Assembly: GCA_030704615.1 (NCBI GenBank)
Contig: CM060731.1
Location: 83,244,756 to 83,308,755, forward strand
Direction of reading: 5' to 3'
Length of the DNA: 64,000 nt
Source of the DNA: Takakia lepidozioides
Taxonomy: Eukaryota; Streptophyta; Takakiopsida; Takakiales; Takakiaceae
In this document: piece after piece, positions 32,101 through 43,776 of the stretch
How the letters are laid out: each line of letters starts with the position of its first letter
Numbering within the stretch: position 1 is the first letter of the stretch
Notes under the pieces: model-generated
The model's database searches: none
What the model was told of the DNA's origin: nothing
What the model saw: only the letters and a program-made list of their open reading frames with translations
Position numbers and translations under genes: made by a program

Positions 32101-35100
32101 GCAGAACTCTTTTATGAAGAGTGCATGAAGTAGAACACAAATCAAGTTTGGAAGGCAAAACATGGAAGAAATTGTGGTTTTGGGTCCAAATGAATTTTGA
32201 TCGCTCCCAAATTCGGCACGCACGTTGCATATGGCTACATTACACGCCCCATTCAAAACCGAATGAAAAAATAAATAAATAATCGTGAGCACGCGAAACA
32301 CGGTCCAATAGGTCCCAAAGCAAACAGGAGATCCAACGGAATACATTCAACGGGTGAACGGATGGTTGCCCATCCAAATCATTTTTGTTTGCTTCGAAAC
32401 TTTGTCAACACATTCCAGACACTCTCTCACAGGTCTCGGACTAATATCAGATCAATCGAAATTCATTCGATGGCTCAACGGATGGTTGGCCATCGAAATG
32501 ATTTTGGTTCGCTTTGAGACTTGGCCACTATGTTCAATGTGCCATGTAAGAGGCCCCAGAGTTATATGAGATCAATCGAAATTCGTTCAATGGGCCAACG
32601 GATGGTTGCCCATCCAAATAATTTTCGTTTGCTTTGAAACTTGGCCACTGTGTTCAATGTACCCTCTGATACGTCCCAGTGTAATACGAGATCAATCGAA
32701 ATTCGTTCGATTGTCCAATGAGGCGTTCACTTGTCATCTGGTTTTTGTTCACTGCGAAAAAGAAATCCCGCAATGCGTTCAAGGCTATTGCACCCATTGA
32801 ACGGATGTGGTTGAAGCCCCTCTTTTGCCCGCATGTGCTTGAACATGTGCGGAGACACAACAGACGAATAAATCATTTGCCTCCCCATCGACGCGCTCCC
32901 CCCTCGAGCCATTCCACAATTTAATTGAATTTAAATTTATTTTGAACCAATAAATAGGTTTGCACTGCCTTTCATTATGGGGTTTCTGGCACGTATCGAT
33001 TTTGTTTTTGGCTCAATTTTGTTCTGCGGCTTCCAACATCCCACCGCTACTCCCCCGCCAAATTTTGGACCAATCAAAAATGCCCCCCCCAAAAAGTGTT
33101 CTCTTCGCTCACTATTGCAGAACTCTTTATGAAGAGTACATGAAGTAGAACACAAATCAAGTTTGCAGTGCAAAAGAGGGAAGGAAATTTGTGGTTTTGG
33201 GTGCAAATGAATTTTGATCGCTCCCAAATTCGGCACGCACGTTGCATATGGCTACATTACACGCCCCATTCAAAAACCGAATGAAAAATAAATAAAAATC
33301 GTGAGCACGCGAAACACGGTCCAAAAGGTCCCAAAGCAATAGAAGATCCAACGGAATACATTCAACGGGTGAACGGATGGTTGCCCATCCAAATCATTTT
33401 TGTTTGCTTCGAAACTTTGCCAGCACGTTCGAGACACCCTCTCGCAGGTCTCGGACTAATATCAGATCAATCGAAATTCATTCGATGGCTCAACGGATGG
33501 TTGGCCATCGAAATGATTTTGGTTCGCTTTGAGACTTGGCCACTATGTTCAATGTGCCATGTAAGAGGCCCCAGAGTAATATGAGATCAATCGAAATTCG
33601 TTCAATGGGCCAACGGATAGTTGCCCCATCCAAATGATTTTCGTTCGCTTTGAAACTTGGCCACTGTGTTCAATGTACCCTCTGATACGTCCCAGTGTAA
33701 TACGAGATCAATCGAAATTCGTTCGATTGTCCAATGAGGCGTTCACTTGTCATCTGGTTTTTGTTCACTGCGAAAAAGAAATCCCGCAATGCGTTCAAGG
33801 CTATTGCACCCATTGAACGGATGTGGTTGAAGCCCCTCTTTTGCCCGCATGTGCTTGAACATGTGCGGAGACACAACGGACGAATAAATCATTTGCCTCC
33901 CCATCGACGCGCTCCCCCCTCGAGCCATTCCACAATTTAATTGAATTTAAATTTATTTTGAACCAATAAATAGGTTTGCACTGCCTTTCATTAGAGGGTT
34001 TCCGGCACGTATCGATTTTGTTTTTGGCTCAATTTTGTTCTGCGGCTTCCAGCATCCCACCGCTACTCCCCCGCCAAATTTTGGACCAATCAAAAATGCC
34101 CCCCCAAAAAAGTGTTCTCTTCGCTCACTATTGCAGAACTCTTTATGAAGAGTACATGAAGTAGAACACAAATCAAGTTTGCAGTGCAAAAGAGGGAAGG
34201 AAATTTGTGGTTTTGGGTGCAAATGAATTTTGATCGCTCCCAAATTCGGCACGCACGTTGCATATGGCTACATTACACGCCCCATTCAAAAACCGAATGA
34301 AAAATAAATAAAAATCGTGAGCACGCGAAACACGGTCCAAAAGGTCCCAAAGCAATAGAAGATCCAACGGAATACATTCAACGGGTGAACGGATGGTTGC
34401 CCATCCAAATCATTTTTGTTTGCTTCGAAACTTTGCCAGCACGTTCGAGACACCCTCTCGCAGGTCTCGGACTAATATCAGATCAATCGAAATTCATTCG
34501 ATGGCTCAACGGATGGTTGGCCATCGAAATGATTTTGGTTCGCTTTGAGACTTGGCCACTATGTTCAATGTGCCATGTAAGAGGCCCCAGAGTAATATGA
34601 GATCAATCGAAATTCGTTCAATGGGCCAACGGATAGTTGCCCCATCCAAATGATTTTCGTTCGCTTTGAAACTTGGCCACTGTGTTCAATGTACCCTCTG
34701 ATACGTCCCAGTGTAATACGAGATCAATCGAAATTCGTTCGATTGTCCAATGAGGCGTTCACTTGTCATCTGGTTTTTGTTCACTGCGAAAAAGAAATCC
34801 CGCAATGCGTTCAAGGCTATTGCACCCATTGAACGGATGTGGTTGAAGCCCCTCTTTTGCCCGCATGTGCTTGAACATGTGCGGAGACACAACAGACGAA
34901 TAAATCATTTGCCTCCCCATCGACGCGCTCCCCCCTATTCCACAATTTAATTGAATTTAAATTTATTTTAAACCAATAAATAGGTTGTCACTGCCTTTCA
35001 TTATGGGGTTTCTAGCACGTATCGATTTTGTTTTTGGCTCAATTTTCTTCTGCGGCTTCCAGCATCCCACCGCTACTCCCCCGCCAAATTTTGGACCAAT

Positions 35101-37182
35101 AAAAAATGCCCCCCCCAAAAAAGTGTTCTCTTCGCTCACTATTGCAGAACTCCTTATGAAGAGTACATGAAGTAGAACACAAATCAAGTTTGGAGTGCAA
35201 AACAGGGAAGAAATTGTGGTTTTGGGCCCAAATGAATTTTGATCGCTCCCAAATTCGGCACGCACGTTGCATATGGCTACATTACACGCCCCATTCAAAA
35301 ACCGAATGAAAAATAAATAAATAATCGTGAGCACGCGAAACACGGTCCAACAGGTCCCAAAGCAATAAGGAGATCCAACGGAATACATTCAACGGGTGAA
35401 CGGATGGTTGCCCATCCAAATCATTTTTGTTTGCTTCGAAACTTTGCCAGCACGTTCGAGACACCCTCTCACAGGTCTCGGACTAATATCAGATCAATCG
35501 AAATTCATTCGATGGCTCAACGGATGGTTGGCCATAGAAATGATTTTGGTTCGCTTTTGAGACTTGGCCACTATGTTCAATGTGCCATGTAAGAGGCCCC
35601 AGAGTAATATGAGATCAATCGAAATTCGTTCAATGGGCCAACGGATGGTTGCCCATCCAAATGATTTTCGTTCGCTTTGAAACTTGGCGAGTGTGATCAA
35701 TGTACCCTCTGATACGTCCCAGTGTAATACGAGATCAATCGAAATTCGTTCGATTGTCCAATGAGGCGTTCACTTGTCATCTGGTTTTTGTTCACTGCGA
35801 AAAAGAAATCCCGCAATGCGTTCAAGGCTATTGCACCCATTGAACGGATGTGGTTGAAGCCCCTCTTTTGCCCGCATGTGCTTGAACATGTGCGGAGACA
35901 CAACAGACGAATAAATCATTTGCCTCCCCATCGACGCGCTCCCCCCTATTCCACAATTTAATTGAATTTAAATTTATTTTAAACCAATAAATAGGTTGTC
36001 ACTGCCTTTCATTATGGGGTTTCTAGCACGTATCGATTTTGTTTTTGGCTCAATTTTGTTCTGCGGCTTCCAGCATCCCACCGCTACTCCCCCGCCAAAT
36101 TTTGGACCAATAAAAAATGCCCTCCCAAAAAAGTGTTATCTTCGCTCAGTATTGCATAACTCTTTATGAAGAGTGCATGAAGTAGAACACAAATCAAGTT
36201 TGGAGTGCAAAACAGGGAAGGAAATTGTGGTTTTGGGTCCAAATGAATTTTGATCGCTCCCAAATTCAGCACGCACGTTGCATATGGCTACATTACAAGC
36301 CCCATCCAGAAACCGAAGGAAAAATAAATAAATAATCGTGAGCACGGGAAACACGGTCCAACAGGTCCCAAAACAATAAGGAGATCCAACGGAATACATT
36401 CAACGGGTGAACGGATGGTTGCCCATCCAAATCATTTTTGTTTGCTTCGAAACTTTGCCAGCACGTTTGAGACACCCTCTCACAGGTCTCGGACTAATAT
36501 CAGATCAATCAAAATTCATTCGATGGCTCAACGGATGGTTGGCCATCGAAATGATTTTGGTTCGCTTTGAGACTTGGCCACTATGTTCAATGTGCCATGT
36601 AAGAGGCCCCAGAGTAATATGAGATCAATCGAAATTCGTTCAATGGGCCAACGGATGGTTGCCCATCCAAATGATTTTCGTTCGCTTTGAAACTTGGCCA
36701 GTGTGTTCAATGTACCCTCTGATACGTCCCAGTGTAATACGAGATCAATCGAAATTCGTTCAATTGTCCAATGAGGCGTTCACTTGTCATCTGGTTTTTG
36801 TTCCATGCGAAAAAGAAATCCCGCAATGCGTGCATGGCTATTGCACCCATTGAACGGACGTGGTTGAAGCCCCTCTTTTGCCCGCATGTGTTTGAACATG
36901 TGCGGAGACACAACAGACGAGTAAATCATTTGCCTCCCCATCGACGCGCTCCCCCCCTCGAGCCATTCCACAATTTAATTGGATTTAAATTTATTTTAAG
37001 CCAATAAATAGGTTTGCACTTCCTTTCATTATGGGGTTTCTGGCACGTATCGATTTTGTTCTGCGGCTTCCATCATCCCACCGCTACTCCCCCGCCAAAT
37101 TTTGGACCAATAAAAAATGCCCCCCAAAAAAAGTGTTCTCTTCGCTCATTATTGCAGAACTCTCTATGAAGAGTGCATGAAG
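26193..37182. repeat. eleven head-to-tail ~1015-bp satellite units with nested 120-bp subrepeats
   Basis: Taking TAGAACAC as unit start, units begin at 26193, 27085, 28069, 29084, 30099, 31114, 32131, 33146, 34162, 35173 and 36183. The last ends at 37182 exactly on a unit boundary. Units 3-8 are 1015-1017 bp; unit 1 (892) and unit 2 (984) have internal deletions; units 9-11 are 1000-1011. Central units look almost identical, with the edge units (1, 10 and 11) more diverged, as expected from unequal exchange. Within each unit four ~120-bp subrepeats occur, marked in unit 3 by GATC(A)CAA near 28267, 28388, 28508 and 28628. The small ORFs that recur in every unit are by-products of the repeat. 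Confidence 0.95.
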
Positions 37183-37237
37183 CTGACGTGATGTCTGACG
37201 TGTCCGGGCCATGTCACGTCAGGAATGATAACTAGGC
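37183..37237 (-). repeat. right terminal inverted repeat of the 12.4-kb segment
   Basis: Follows the last satellite unit without any spacer and mirrors 24845-24899. GCTGACGTGATGTCTGACGT leads to the terminal AATGATAACTAGGC. Confidence 0.8.
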
Positions 37238-38917
37238 TCCTACCTCCTCTTCACTCCTCAAGGGCTCACCACACTCTCAAATGACAAAACCTCTTTGCTT
37301 TTTGGGGAAGATGTTATCATTTCATATAAAAATGGCTCTTGGCCCTTACACACTAGGTCCTAGGATCTCCCTAGTCTCCCTAGCACACTAGATGCTTGCT
37401 CCAAGCTTGCCTAAAACAACTAGGCTAAGCTCTAAGCCAACAAGCAATCTATGACTTCACAACAAAAGCTAGTTGCCAAAACATAAAACAAGTTTCTCAA
37501 GCTAGCTTCTAAGCAACTAACAAACAAGCAACTAACAAGCAAAAAAACACAAGTGAAGTCTTGAGCAAGCTCAAGTCCTAACCTACTTATACTAGAAATA
37601 CTATAAAAAAAGAATGGATGACATCCAAAATCCTTGGATGGAATAGGCAATCAATCACTTTCTGGTTGGTAGGTGGCACAAATCATCCAACCGGCTGGTT
37701 GGGGGCGGTACTAACTTGTGGACCCAAAAATCCCATCAAAATGAATTTCTCTTGGCCACGGTCGCCCGAAAACCTCAAAAATAGTGAATTGTTGCTAACT
37801 TCCTCCAAAAATCTCGAAACTTGGCCACAAACTCCCTTGTGGTATGCTTGAAATACCCACTAGACTTCAAGTTCATGTGGTCCAACCATCAACCATAAAA
37901 AATAAACAAGCGCCAATTGCACGTGAAAACTATGTTTCAATGCGTAGCATAATTTTTTGGTTGGGAACAAATCAACACCAGGGGCTGAAACTCCTTCCAC
38001 ATCATCTTGTCTCCCTTTTAACCACATCGTAAAAAGCCCTCCACAAACATCGCTCGATTCCAGCCTCGTCCTGTTAGCTGAAGGTACTTAACACAGCAAA
38101 ATCCCAGTCAGCCGCTACCGTTGGATAAAACCTCTTTAGGATTTTTTTTAGGAGACCAAGACTCCTTGGAAGCTCCTTGAATTGAAATCATACCAAAAGG
38201 TGGAATTGTCCTCCTGAGAAAAAGAGATCACTGCCGGCAGTCTGCTACTTGCCGCATTGCAGTGTCTGTTTTGCATGAATGAACTAAAACACAGGGGAAC
38301 CCATGCTTCATCCTTGTCACTGACTTACCCGAGCAGTAAAATGAAATCGTATCATGAGCATGTGTGCTCCACGCCTCCAGCGTCCTCATGAACTGTATTG
38401 AAGCAATGTGGAAATTTCTACATGGTATTGCGAGACTGTTGTCAACCGTGTCGTTGAAAGAATAACCCAGTGGGTAGTTTGTCATTGAGGTCAAGCTCTC
38501 CTAACTTGCCTCTGCTTGAATAGCGATCGGATGTTGAGGTGAGGAACAGGTAGACCGTTGTCTGCAATCGTTTTAATCGGCCCAGGCTAGATGTTCGAAC
38601 GGTCGACTGGAATCGCACGCCTTGCTGCTCCCTGCAAGTACCCTAGTCATATAAACTCCTGAGCGCTTTGGCTTCATGGACGTCGCAGACCCTTCCATTT
38701 GTGGGCCATACCAGCTGGGTCTGTATTTTCCATGAGCGATGAGCAGACAAGCCATGAGCCATGAACAGAGTTTTTGAACCTACACCGAAGCAAACCTGAA
38801 GCCAGATTCCAGGTTCAGAATAGGCTCGGGATATGAGCAAAGCTGAAGGACCAAAGTTATATTCCTAAATAGAAGGTGTACCACCTATACCCGCGCGGGC
38901 CAAACGGAAAATGTACA
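37238..38917. other. gene-poor stretch
   Basis: The left part is rich in CTAG-containing words (CCTAGTCTCCCTAGCACACTAG near 37370). An 88-codon minus-strand frame at 38494-38228 has some protein-like composition (SFYCSGKSVTRMKHGFPC) but no recognised domain. Confidence 0.3.
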
Positions 38918-39185
38918 GCTGGAAGTTTGTGCCGACTTATCAAAAAATATTTTATATTTAAAAAAAAAACTGAAAATTGGGAAGCCGGAAGTCTGTGCCG
39001 ACTTCTCATATAATATAATATAATATTTAAAAGTCTGTGCCGACTTCTCAAAATATAATATAATTTAATTTAAAAAAACTGAAAATTAGGAAGCCGGAAG
39101 TCTGTGCTGACTTCTCTAATAATAATAATAATAATAATCCGGAAAATAGGCAGCCGGAAGTCCGTGCCGACTTCTCAAAATAAAG
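38918..39185. repeat. five copies of a GAAGTCTGTGCCGACTTC palindromic motif
   Basis: Copies at about 38923, 38983, 39030, 39098 and 39158 read (CCG)GAAGT(C/T)(T/C)GTGC(C/T)GACTT. They are joined by AT-rich linkers with ACTGAAAATTGGGAAG. Each forms a GAAGTC/GACTTC stem. This is the same motif family as at 3751-3944 in reverse complement. Confidence 0.85.
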
Positions 39186-41690
39186 ATACAAACGCCCAAA
39201 TATGGGGAATTCCCGAACCTAGCTTTGCATCCGAACCTAACTTGATTGTTCTATGATGAGGGAAAATCGTGCGCTTGTAACACTGAAAAACAGATTCGGA
39301 TGGTCAAAAAACAGGTTCGGATGGTCGGAAACTTAGGAATATTTGCAGAAATATGCGATAAATATTCTTTTTTGGGGTTCTGCTCATGCTTTTTTGTGCT
39401 CACTGCTCATACAAAAACAACCCCCCCAGTAACTGTGTCGATGTTTCGCCGTTTCTGATACAAATGGTCTTGTTTCGTCGCTGTCTGTGTACAAATCGGC
39501 TCTCCTTGCCTCAAAAACATGAAAAAAACACTCCGCGCGTTAAATTATGCACCTACACACCACCAGGGATTTGATTTCCAAAATATAACAAAAGCTTTAT
39601 ATAGCGAAAATACAAAGAAAGGCGAAAGGCACAACTTTTTACCACCAATGGACCTGAGAATTTACAAGCTGATACAAGATATATAATTGTAGTCTGTCAC
39701 CAAGTTTGGTGATTTATGGAGCAGATTAGCAACGGCACCAAATTATTGGGTCAACGACATTCACGGTAGCCGATTATTTGAGTTTTTACTTCATGGATGG
39801 ATGAAAAATCCTAAAATTCGCCTTGAGGAGCTGGTTGGATGAAATGACAACTCGCACCAACTGGTCATCCATCTGGATGGATGAAAAGCCAGCTTTCATT
39901 GGCCTCTAAGTCTTTTCATCCATGTTGAATATTATACTATAAATCTTCCAAGGATACAATAGTTTAATGAATAGTTTTCATTAGTTTATTAGGCTCAGAA
40001 ACAGTATAAAAGAGGAGCAAGGCTTCCCTTGCTCTTCACCTAGTTCCATTGCATAGTTTTCCTTTTGCTTCATATGTAGTTGCTTTGTTAGAATTGCTTG
40101 AGGAGGCCTAGGTCCTAGGGAGTGGAGCTTGAAGTTCCCTAGTATAGGAAATTTGTAGAGGACTAAGGCAAGAAGCCTAGTTCATTGTGGCCTTGAGGCC
40201 TTGTTGAATTTGAGCAAGAAGGTTGTGCAATTCCATGTGGGGAGAGAGACCTGGAGACGAGTAGGAAAGGCCGGTTGGACCTAGTGACGAGTACTGCATG
40301 ACGACCGCATAGAGTACCATTCACGAGTCGTTAGAGCATCACAGGCTCCGCGCACATTGGAAGGTTGACACAATTCCTTACTTGTCATTTATACACTTGA
40401 AGTGTGATTTCTTTTCCAAGCTATGACTTGAAGTTTGAAAATAGATTAACCAAAATAGCCTTCTGGAAGAGGTGATGTTCACTATGTATTTGCTATGATT
40501 TAAGCTTACATTTGATGTGGGAGAACCCCATGACATAACCAGAAGCTAGACTACTTGTTGAAAGGCCTAGAGAGGCCCTGATAACCTTCTATAGTTACCC
40601 CACTAAGGAACCTTGAATACAAGGAAAAGGGGGGGAAGGGTTTGTTTTTTGTTTTGGGCCTTGGTTTTTTTTTAGTGTAGGAGCTGCCCACGGGCCGCCA
40701 GCAGTATGGGGAAGCCCCGACTGGTGCGCCCGGGAGCCAGGGACCCAACAGAGGAAACGCGGGAGGCAGCCGTGACCCCACGCCTCTGCGCTGAGGAGGC
40801 GGGGCGCTGACCCTGGTCATACGAACACAAATGGACAGCCTGCGTGGCCAGCATGCGGGCGAAAACAGCCGCGTGCCGAAAAACGCGCTATTACCCGTGA
40901 GGTTGAGTTTTTCATGAGCAGAGACCGAAAATTCCATGAGCAAATGCCACCGAACATAGCATTATCCGCCATTCGGAGGCATATTCTTCACCGTTAACTC
41001 TGAACCTGCGCCGAGCCTGTGCCAAACCTGAATTTTTAATCTCGGAATTACTGAAGCAGGGTCCATTGGCGGAGCAGAGCTTGTGCCGAACCTCCTTTTT
41101 GTATCCCGGAATTCTTGGAGAAATGTCATGTCGGTTAGCCGTGCCACGGTTCGACGTCGAACAGCGCTAGGCTGTAATGCAGGAGGCGGAAAGTTTGAGC
41201 CCTAAGCAAAAACGAGAGGATGAGGGCATCGTCCACAATGGTAGCAAGGTTGGAGATAATCTGTAGGTGTAATGGAACCCATCAGATCTCCAGAATATTC
41301 CCAACCACTCCCATTGTGAGCCCCAACCACATCCCTCAAGTATGAAACCTTGATGCCAGTTAGGACATATAAAGAAACATGACCTCTAGCTGCAAACGAT
41401 ATGGGATAAAGATGTGGAAGGTCCAATTTGAAAACAGTCCAAAAAGGCCCAGAATGTGACAAACTACAATGACTAATATGCACTTCAAATTCATGCGAAA
41501 TAGATTCTTAAAGGAAATGAGAGATGATGAATCGGCCAATCACGCCTCGGGAAATGGCCGCGATACAGATTGAGTGCATGGCCGTCCTAGGAGGAACCGA
41601 CAGTTTCCAGCCGCTTCCCGACAACAGAATACTGCACCGCAGTTCCCGGAGTGAATTGCCAGAGGTAGCATTCCAGGACGCACGCCGAAA
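39186..41690. other. gene-poor stretch, one TATA-like site
   Basis: No gene recognised. AGTATAAAAGAGGAGC at about 40003, followed by GCAAGGCTTCCCTTGC and a CCTAGGTCCTAGGGAG phrase, looks like the promoter part of an LTR, but no second copy or PBS is visible. The 130-codon minus-strand frame (40943-40551) has no domain. Confidence 0.3.
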
Positions 41691-43100
41691 TGGAAATCTG
41701 AAGGAATTTCTGAAATTTCAAGTTGAATTGTTGAAATGGATGAAATGTAATAATGGATGAAAACCCGAGGAAAATGGAAATGTGTAGGTACTTATGAAAC
41801 ATCAACTGTGGATTCATTTTGAGGGCAAAAGGCCTGTTCGGTGCCGAACACTGAACTCATATCATAAAAGGATCAATGCACCAACACAAGAAAGACAATC
41901 GACAAATGAAGAAAGGAAATCAACAGTGTTCGGTGTCGAACACTGACATCCTGTCAACAAACGGGCTATGCAACGAATGGATGAAATGTGGAAATAGATG
42001 AAAACCCGAAATTTGGAGGTCTAGTGTCGTGCACCTCACTTTGGTAAGCTCCCCTTCAAGTCATAGTTACTCGCTTTGATGCGCGCGCCTAACTCCCAAC
42101 CTGGCCACCGGACCAACTCGGAGCTTCGGCTGCTCACCGGGACATAACGGTCCCTTTTTTTTTTCCCCCAACAGACCCTCCACCAATTTGGGCCTAGTGG
42201 AAATTCCCTTTGGTAGATGGCAGTCCGGAATAGCTCCCCACTCCTTGGTCGCTTTTCGGCTCGCTCGCTTACTCACTAGTTTTTGGTTACCAACGGGCTT
42301 GCACCGTTCTCGGGGTTACTACTCCCTATATATACTTCTGTGACTGTCCGCGGGGGTTTCACAAACAACCATGCCATTTTATGGCGAACCACCACGAAGA
42401 CCCTCGATTCCCGGTGATGAGTCGCGGTGAGTCTTGGCCCACCCACCTCGGCCCCGTTGGACCGTGGTGAGTCCCAAGACTCCCCACGACTCCCACCACA
42501 AGGTCTCCGCCCCATGGTGAGTCCTATGCCACCCCCACTAAGTCCCATCAAGCAACCACCACCTCTTGTGGAGCCACCCCCACCACAACCCTGTGTGCGG
42601 GGCTCCACCTAGTGAGTGTCTCCGCCTCCTTGAGTGCCTTGGGCACTCAAGGGTGTTTCAGCCCCCCGTACCTATTGCTGCCACTGCCCCTGCCCCCACC
42701 ACAGGGGCAGCCCCTCTGCGTCCCGATCCCCTGCCCTCAGGCAAAGGGCCGCGACATCTTACTACACCTCAAGTGTGGAAGGTAATCTGAGGGCGACTGT
42801 AGTGTTCGGTGTCAAACACTAAGTCCTGCCAACTAAGGAGGAAAGACATAAAATTTGAGTAATGGATGAAATTTGGAAATGGATTAAAACCCGACGGAAA
42901 AGGAAATGTGGAGTCTTTCTGAATTTCAAATGTGGATTGAAATTAAAATGCGACTGTAGTGTTCGGTGCCGAACACTAAATTCCTGTCAACCAAGGAGCA
43001 ACTTCATATAGTGAATGAAATGATGAAATGCTGAAATGGATGAAAAACCCAAGGCCAATGCAAATTTGAAAGTTTTTCTGTCATCTTAAATGGATGAAAA
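41690..43100. repeat. degenerate minisatellite with GTTCGGTGCCGAAC palindromes, interrupted
   Basis: Repeating phrases AAATGGATGAAAACCCGA, GGAAATGTGGA and GTGTTCGGTGCCGAACACT recur near 41835, 41927, 42801 and 42957, in units of roughly 100-150 bp. A different ~770-bp sequence (about 42020-42785) interrupts the array and begins with GTCGTGCACCTCACTTTGG, a phrase also found in the RT relic at 23880. Further single palindromes lie at 44209 and 44327. Confidence 0.7.
42048..42785. other. unique insert within the minisatellite, proline-rich frames
   Basis: Short frames are Pro-rich because of repeated CCACC and TGGTGAGTC words. A TATATATAC phrase lies near 42330. No recognised gene. Confidence 0.3.
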
Positions 43101-43213
43101 CCCCATTCAACCATATTCATCCACAATTCAATCCAACCATCATCATCCATGAAACGATCATGCATTTTATTATTTCAGAGAACATTTTACTGCCAGGAAG
43201 ATCAAGCAAATTT

Positions 43214-43776
43214 CTAAATTGATAAATCTCTCACAACCCTTTGCCTGTAATGGGGGCATGTCGCATTCAGTTGCAGCCATCCGTCGATGCATATGCTATG
43301 GAAGCGATGCGTGCACAGGTGAAGTGTTCGGACTGCATCCCCAGGTTGTGGTTCTCCATGCATATCGAACATCTATCCAAACCAACATCTGCTGCAGCCA
43401 AAAATGTCTGAGGAAAAGAGATCTCGATGAAATCCAAAGAAACCCCAGTCCAGCTGCGCCCTACATCCTCTTGTGCAACATCGAACTCTTCCCAAACTTC
43501 AAATTCGTCCTCCTCGACGACACCTTCATTGTGCCCTTCCTCCTCTTCCTCATCTATGGAAGAGAACTCAATTGCCATGACCTCTGACCAAGTCAGATTC
43601 ATTCCGAAGTCCTCCAAGTGTTCTGCGACCAACGATTCATTTTCCTCCAGCCGCTCAAAACACTCGGCAATCTCAGGGGCGAAGTCGGAAATATTGCCCA
43701 CGTATGCCCGTCTCTCCTCGAATAACTCAGGGCGGTTGTTGTTCTCTCCCCCCGGTGTGTCATTCCCACCATCCAT
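43214..43776 (-). pseudogene. RING-H2 finger protein with a frameshift and a lost zinc ligand
   Basis: The ORF starts MDGGNDTPGG and has an acidic middle (EEEEEGHNEGVVEEDEFEVWEE). It enters a RING at DRCSICMENH. The in-frame continuation is nonsense, but the next frame gives CTHRFHSICIDGW, ten residues, then CPHYR. Together these show C-x2-C, C-x-H-x2-H-x2-C and C-x2-Y. One base change in frame separates the halves (near 43310), and the eighth ligand is Tyr instead of Cys. RING-H2 proteins are usually E3 ubiquitin ligases that hold an E2 enzyme. With both defects this copy is unlikely to work. It could be an intronless retrocopy. Confidence 0.72.

Larger units (their letters stand above)
24845..37237. 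mobile_element. 12.4-kb satellite-bearing segment with imperfect terminal inverted repeats
   Basis: The left end (24845) reads GCCTAATTATCATTTTTGAC; the reverse complement of the right end (37237) reads GCCTAGTTATCATTCCTGAC. Similarity continues for about 50 bases at roughly 80% (GACGTGAC...GACACGTC...TCACG). Inside, from left: a GACGTG/CACGTC-rich subterminal zone, a hairpin array, a tRNA-like patch, a TATA-like box with leader, and eleven ~1-kb tandem units that abut the right terminus. No transposase or other coding gene is present. No target duplication is obvious (left flank GTCCACT, right flank TCCTACC). I infer a large non-autonomous DNA element that carries a satellite array; superfamily unassigned. 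Confidence 0.7.

Noticed and set aside
26193-37182. Recurrent 60-141-aa ORFs in every satellite unit as a protein family
   Set aside because: They occur in several frames of both strands at once and vary with every indel, without codon-position bias. They are by-products of a homogenised repeat.
24845-37237. CACTA element, because CACTG lies at the left edge
   Set aside because: The right end does not have CACTG/CACTA; the shared inverted sequence begins at GCCTA.
40551-40943. 130-aa minus-strand ORF
   Set aside because: No domain, low-complexity start, overlapping equally open frames; GC-rich sequence opens frames by chance.
23880-42047. Shared 20-base phrase GTCGTGCACCTCACTTTGG(TAA) as a functional site
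   Set aside because: It is part of the RT relic at 23.9 kb and probably a short piece of the same family at 42.0 kb.
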